Shown: piece after piece, positions 62,341-64,000 of the stretch
Position numbering within the stretch: position 1 is the stretch's first letter
Layout of the letters: every line of letters starts with the position of its first letter
Source of the DNA: Erinaceus europaeus
Taxonomy: Eukaryota > Chordata > Mammalia > Eulipotyphla > Erinaceidae
DNA length: 64,000 bases
NCBI RefSeq assembly: GCF_950295315.1
Contig: NC_080172.1
Location: 77,209,118-77,273,117, forward strand
Direction of reading: 5' to 3'
Made by a program: the position numbers and the translations under genes
Notes under the pieces: model-generated
Database searches by the model: none
The model's input: only the letters and a program-made list of their open reading frames with translations
What the model was told of the DNA's origin: nothing

Positions 62341-63083
62341 AACAATTTAAAAAAGACTTTTAGCTCCTCTCCTATCCCGGATCAATTAGGGATACCAAAG
62401 GAGACCACCTGGGACTGAAACAAGACAGGACTAGAAAGACTACAGGAACCCACCAAATCACCGGTGAGTGCAAACATACGTGGCTGGTGACAGAGAGGAG
62501 CCTAGGGAGAGACTAAGTGGCTGGTAACAGTCCAGTGGTCTATCAGTTGAGACACCACCTCCAGTCTGTTCCACCAACAAGGGGACAGCTGAAGGGAGGA
62601 GAGGACTCCCTGGAGACTCACCAAGTGCAACCCTGAGTCTCTATTGCTACTGCCCTCAGAATCTGGAGTAGCGGCACAGAGGGACACCAGGGGACAGAGA
62701 TCTAACCAGGAAATTCAGGAGAAGACCTATACATCAGTGGCATAGCTGTGGGGCTGTGAAAGTCTCTTTGCATAACCACTGGACTATCTCTGCCACACCC
62801 TGCCTTATCTCTTGGTCAGGAGTCATTGATTAAGTTAAGAAGCCTACTTATAGTTAGAAGCCCTCAGGCTCCCATAGCCTACAGAGAAGAAAAAAAAAAT
62901 TTTAAAAAGAGGCTTTTAAATTACTGAGCTCCAACTCAGGGATTAAAATACTATTGAAACAACTGTTAACTCCCACCACTGTGAAGCCTTTAATTACCTT
63001 ACTTAGACACAAGTCAATCCAGGAAATAGTGATCAGTAATTTGAAAAGTACTAAGAGAGGGAACTCATAACATAATATATAAA
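62341..63083 (+). other. L1 5' UTR (younger element)
   Basis: The sequence upstream of L1 ORF1 contains CCCGGATCAATTAGGGATAC and GGAGACCACCTGGGACTGAA. A consensus-like splice donor (CCGGTGAGTG) lies near 62462. The true 5' end is not certain. Confidence 0.7.
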
Positions 63084-64000
63084 ATGGGTAAATCAATGAG
63101 AATAAATATTGAAGAAACAAACCAGGACAAGAGTCCAGCTAAAAGCTCCCCAAAGGGTGAAGCACAAAATAACGAGTTCAACATCCAAACATTAGCTAAG
63201 GAAATAATCACAGGAGTGAGTAAAGAGTTTGAAATACTTGTAGTCAGAAATATAGGAACAACAAATGAGACTCTGGAAGAAAACACTAACTATCTCAAGG
63301 TTATTGGAGAGCTGAAAGCTGAAATATCTGAGCTAAGAACACAACTAGCTGAACAAGCTAAAACAGTATCAGAACAGGGAAACAAAATAGATGAACTCCA
63401 GAAAACAGTAGAGGGCAGAGAGAATAGAATCAATAAGGCTGAAAAGAGAATTAGCAAGATTGAGGACGAATTAGAGACAACTGAAAAAGAAGTAAGAGAT
63501 TTCAGAAAGAGATTAAGAGATGCTGAAAACAACAACAGAGACCTATGGGATGACTTCAAAAGAAACAATATATGCATTATTGGCTTACCAGAGGAAGAAA
63601 GAGAGGGAGAGGAAGAAAGCATTCTTCAGGCCATAATAGCTGAAAACTTCTCTAGTCTAGACAACATCAAAGACATAAAAATTCAAGAAGCCCAGAGGGT
63701 CCCAAACAGAATTAACCCAGACTTAAAGACACCAAGACACATCATATTTAGAATGGAAAGGAATAAGGATAAAGAAAGGATCCTGAAGGCTGCAAGAGAA
63801 AAACAAAGAGTCACCTACAGAGGAAAACCCATAAGATTAGCAGCAGACTTCTCCACACAAACACTACAGGCCAGAAGAGAATGGCAAGATATCTATTGAG
63901 TGTTCAATGAGAAAGGCTTTCAACCAAGAATACTATATCCTGCTAGACTATCATTCAGACTAGATGGAGGAATCAAAACCTTCTCAGACAAGCAACAGTT
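63084..64000 (+). pseudogene. L1 ORF1 with one premature stop; element continues past the window
   Basis: ATG at 63084 opens MGKSMRINIEETNQDKS. A long coiled coil follows (about residues 60-150, e.g. ELKAEISELRTQLAEQA and ISKIEDELETTEKEV), then the RRM-like domain (NNICIIGLPEEE) and the C-terminal domain (LKTPRHIIFRM, AAREKQRVTYRGKPIRL). A TGA at 63897-63899, after REWQDIY, interrupts the frame. The same frame then resumes with NEKGFQPRILYPARLSFRL up to the window edge, so a single nonsense change separates it from an intact ORF1. ORF1p is the RNA-binding chaperone of L1. Confidence 0.92.

Noticed and set aside
1..64000. CRISPR arrays, operons, bacterial promoters or origins
   Set aside because: The window is mammalian. 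The direct repeats present are SINEs, TSDs, microsatellites and LTRs.

Overview
This is a mammalian nuclear DNA window, almost certainly from a hedgehog (Erinaceus-type eulipotyphlan). It contains dozens of copies of the tRNA-headed SINEs typical of hedgehog genomes, L1 elements of that lineage, and one recognisable host exon. There are no bacterial-type genes, operons or CRISPR arrays. The only host coding sequence I can support is the last exon of ALG14 on the minus strand (5723-5953). By inference, positions below about 5.2 kb lie downstream of ALG14 and most of the rest (above 5953) is ALG14 intron 3, which has been heavily colonised by mobile elements.

Layout. 0-5.2 kb: nested SINEs, an old L1 3' end, a truncated L1 with target-site duplication (TSD), and MIR-like DNA. 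5.2-6.0 kb: ALG14 3' UTR and terminal exon. 6-11 kb: SINEs, a composite insertion and unique intron. 11.0-19.7 kb: a nearly full-length but broken L1 on the minus strand, split by a 751-bp solo LTR (6-bp TSD) and by a 567-bp piece of a non-L1 LINE. 20-41 kb: unique intron with SINEs, truncated L1 copies, MIRs and microsatellites. At 30.1 kb there is a 194-bp SINE-like element whose tail matches the tail of the non-L1 LINE. 41.8-44 kb: an internal L1 RT fragment between perfect 14-bp repeats, and an old L1 carrying a small mariner-like palindrome. 47.4-48.9 kb: a Tigger-like DNA transposon split by a second solo LTR.

49.7-57.5 kb is the highlight: a structurally complete, very young class II (betaretrovirus-like) provirus. 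It has two 448-bp LTRs that differ at one base by eye, a perfect 6-bp TSD (GAAACT), a primer-binding site, open gag, pro and pol frames, and a polypurine tract. It has no env. Gag, pro and pol lie in successive -1 frames. The gag-pro junction has a TTTAAAC slip site followed at 7 nt by a predicted H-type pseudoknot. Gag starts with a membrane segment and coiled coil instead of a recognisable myristoylated matrix, which suggests an intracellular, IAP-like life style. The 1.88-kb noncoding segment between pol and the 3' LTR holds two adjacent hairpins with GACG loops and a perfect 16-bp hairpin, candidates for packaging, dimerisation or export RNA elements.

57.5-64 kb: more SINEs, unique intron, an old HAL1/L1-like remnant and, at the right edge, a younger L1 5' UTR plus ORF1 that runs out of the window. 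Repeat boundaries were set by eye from TSDs and partner copies; boundaries given without a TSD are approximate.
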